Source of the DNA: an uncultured Lachnospiraceae bacterium | Lineage (GTDB): Bacteria > Bacillota > Clostridia > Lachnospirales > Lachnospiraceae | DNA length: 6,665 nt | Assembly: GCA_948438565.1 (NCBI GenBank) | Contig: CAOJLW010000115.1 | Span: 1 to 6,665 of the forward strand | Direction of reading: 5' to 3' | In this document: positions 5,657-6,665 of the stretch, piece by piece | Layout of the letters: every line of letters begins with the position of its first letter | Position numbering within the stretch: the first letter of the stretch is position 1 | The notes under the pieces: generated by a model | What the model saw: only the letters and a program-made list of their open reading frames with translations | Told to the model about the DNA's origin: nothing | The model's database searches: none | Made by a program: the position numbers and the translations under genes

Positions 5657-6665
5657 TGGGATCAATCTACGGGAACAGGCTCTTTTGGCCTTATTAGCCG
5701 TAGAAAAAGAGGAGATGTACAGCCATAAGGCAATTTCGGCGGCGTTGGATAAGTACCGGTATCTGCCAAAACAAGAGCGGAGTTTTTTTACCAGACTTTG
5801 CGAAGGGACATTGGAACGACAGCTCGAATTGGATTATATCATCGGCCGGTTTTCCAGCACGCCGGTGGAGCGTATGAAGCCTCCTATCCGCTGTATTCTG
5901 CGGATGGGGGTTTATCAGTTGAAATATATGGACGCGGTGCCGCCTTCCGCCGCCTGCAATGAGGCGGTCAAGCTGGCAGTAAGAAAAGGCTTTGGCTCTT
6001 TGCGGGGATTTGTCAACGGAGTGTTACGCAATATCAGCCGGAATCTGGATTCGGTGGTCTATCCGGATGAAACCAAGCAGCAGGCGTATGCCTGGTCCAT
6101 CCGCTATTCAATCCCGGAATGGATTTTAAAACAGTGGGCCAAAGATTATGGCTGGGATAAGGCGAAATCCATTGCGCAGGCATTTCAGGAACAAAAACGG
6201 ATGTATATTCGCGTCAATCGGATGAAAACGACGCCGGAGGAATTAAAGGAGGCTTTGGCCAGACAAAAGATTGCGGCCAGAGCTGTCAAGTCCGAAGAAT
6301 ATCCGGCGTTAGACTGTGCGATGGAGATTTCCGGTTATGACAGCCTTTGGCATATTCCGGAGTTTTTGGACGGGCATTTTATGGTACAGGATTTTCATTC
6401 CATGCTGGCGGCCTGTGCGGCTGCGCCAAAGCCGGGGGACTTTGTCATTGACGTCTGTGCCGCGCCAGGCGGCAAAAGCTTGTATGCCGCCGAGCAAATG
6501 CAGGGTATGGGTATGGTGGAGGCCAGAGATCTGAGCGCGTATAAGGTGGGTTTGATAGAAGAAAATCAGAAGCGGTGCGGCATTGTGAATCTGCGTACGG
6601 CGCAGATGGACGCGCGGGCGTTAGACGAGGCTTCTGTCGGGCGCGCGGATTTGGTGATTGCAGAT
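5643..6665 (+). CDS. rsmB: 16S rRNA (cytosine-5)-methyltransferase RsmB, 3'-truncated
   Basis: RsmB (also Sun or Fmu) uses S-adenosylmethionine to make m5C in 16S rRNA, position 967 in E. coli. The frame is open from the ATG at 5643 to the window edge, 341 codons, and roughly 100 residues are missing. The N-terminal NusB-like RNA-binding domain covers about 8-135, with ERSFFTRLCEGTLERQ (45-60), CILRMGVYQL (84-93), NEAVKLAVRKG (106-116) and GFVNGVLRNISR (122-133). The linker and start of the methyltransferase domain show YSIPEW (155-160), YIRVNRMKTTPEEL (188-201) and the VQD element (248-250). The SAM-binding motif is DVCAAPGGKS (270-279), followed by D296 in motif II. The sequence ends at DLVIAD, just where the PCS motif is expected, so neither of the two conserved cysteines (motifs IV and VI) is visible. 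The start overlaps the upstream gene by 14 bases, suggesting translational coupling. Confidence 0.96.
   Translation, partial: MAGTDGINLREQALLALLAVEKEEMYSHKAISAALDKYRYLPKQERSFFTRLCEGTLERQLELDYIIGRFSSTPVERMKPPIRCILRMGVYQLKYMDAVPPSAACNEAVKLAVRKGFGSLRGFVNGVLRNISRNLDSVVYPDETKQQAYAWSIRYSIPEWILKQWAKDYGWDKAKSIAQAFQEQKRMYIRVNRMKTTPEELKEALARQKIAARAVKSEEYPALDCAMEISGYDSLWHIPEFLDGHFMVQDFHSMLAACAAAPKPGDFVIDVCAAPGGKSLYAAEQMQGMGMVEARDLSAYKVGLIEENQKRCGIVNLRTAQMDARALDEASVGRADLVIAD

Noticed and set aside
6309..6534. Small open frames on both strands within rsmB
   Set aside because: The rsmB frame runs through this region with VQD and the SAM motif intact, so these are chance frames.
6662..6665. Terminal AGAT as a possible start of read-through adapter (AGATCGG...)
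   Set aside because: Four bases are too few to judge, and GAT also encodes the Asp expected next in RsmB motif IV.
1..6665. Search for a novel system, CRISPR, mobile element, tRNA or phage genes
   Set aside because: Nearly every base belongs to six recognised housekeeping genes. There are no direct repeat arrays, terminal inverted repeats, transposase motifs or tRNA-like folds that I can see.

Overview
This window is a stretch of ordinary bacterial chromosome holding six genes, all on the + strand and tightly packed: a 5'-truncated Mur ligase (MurE-like), priA, def, fmt, a membrane zinc metallopeptidase of the YugP type, and a 3'-truncated rsmB. Junctions are 4, 16 and 5 bases, then 42 bases, then a 14-base overlap. 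I see no room for internal promoters or terminators, so the six are probably co-transcribed. I find no RNA gene, CRISPR array, mobile element or notable repeat, and no stretch over 300 bases lacks a gene.

The most striking feature is technical. Bases 7-40 match the standard Illumina TruSeq read-2 adapter exactly, as I know that sequence. The adapter is fused to native DNA that begins at base 41. Translating through it gives a false N-terminus (MTGVQTCALPI) on the first gene. The sequence is therefore the edge of an untrimmed short-read assembly, and the true start of the first gene is missing.

The organism is most likely a Gram-positive Clostridia member of the Bacillota, probably Lachnospiraceae-like. 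This rests on strong AGGAGG-type ribosome binding sites, the gene order priA-def-fmt-YugP-type peptidase-rsmB (which I recall from that group), and protein variants such as DEEHEGSYKSE in PriA and HIGPNEH in the Mur ligase. The placement is inference from memory, not from a search.

The genes share growth-related housekeeping roles. The Mur ligase belongs to the family that builds the peptidoglycan stem peptide. PriA restarts stalled replication forks. Fmt formylates initiator Met-tRNA, and Def removes that formyl group from new proteins, so the two form one cycle. RsmB methylates 16S rRNA. The peptidase is a conserved passenger of unknown substrate.

I do not see a previously undescribed system. 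The two biological points most worth a second look are the divergent active-site motifs of the Mur ligase, which lies outside a dcw cell-wall cluster, and the uncharacterised membrane peptidase between fmt and rsmB.
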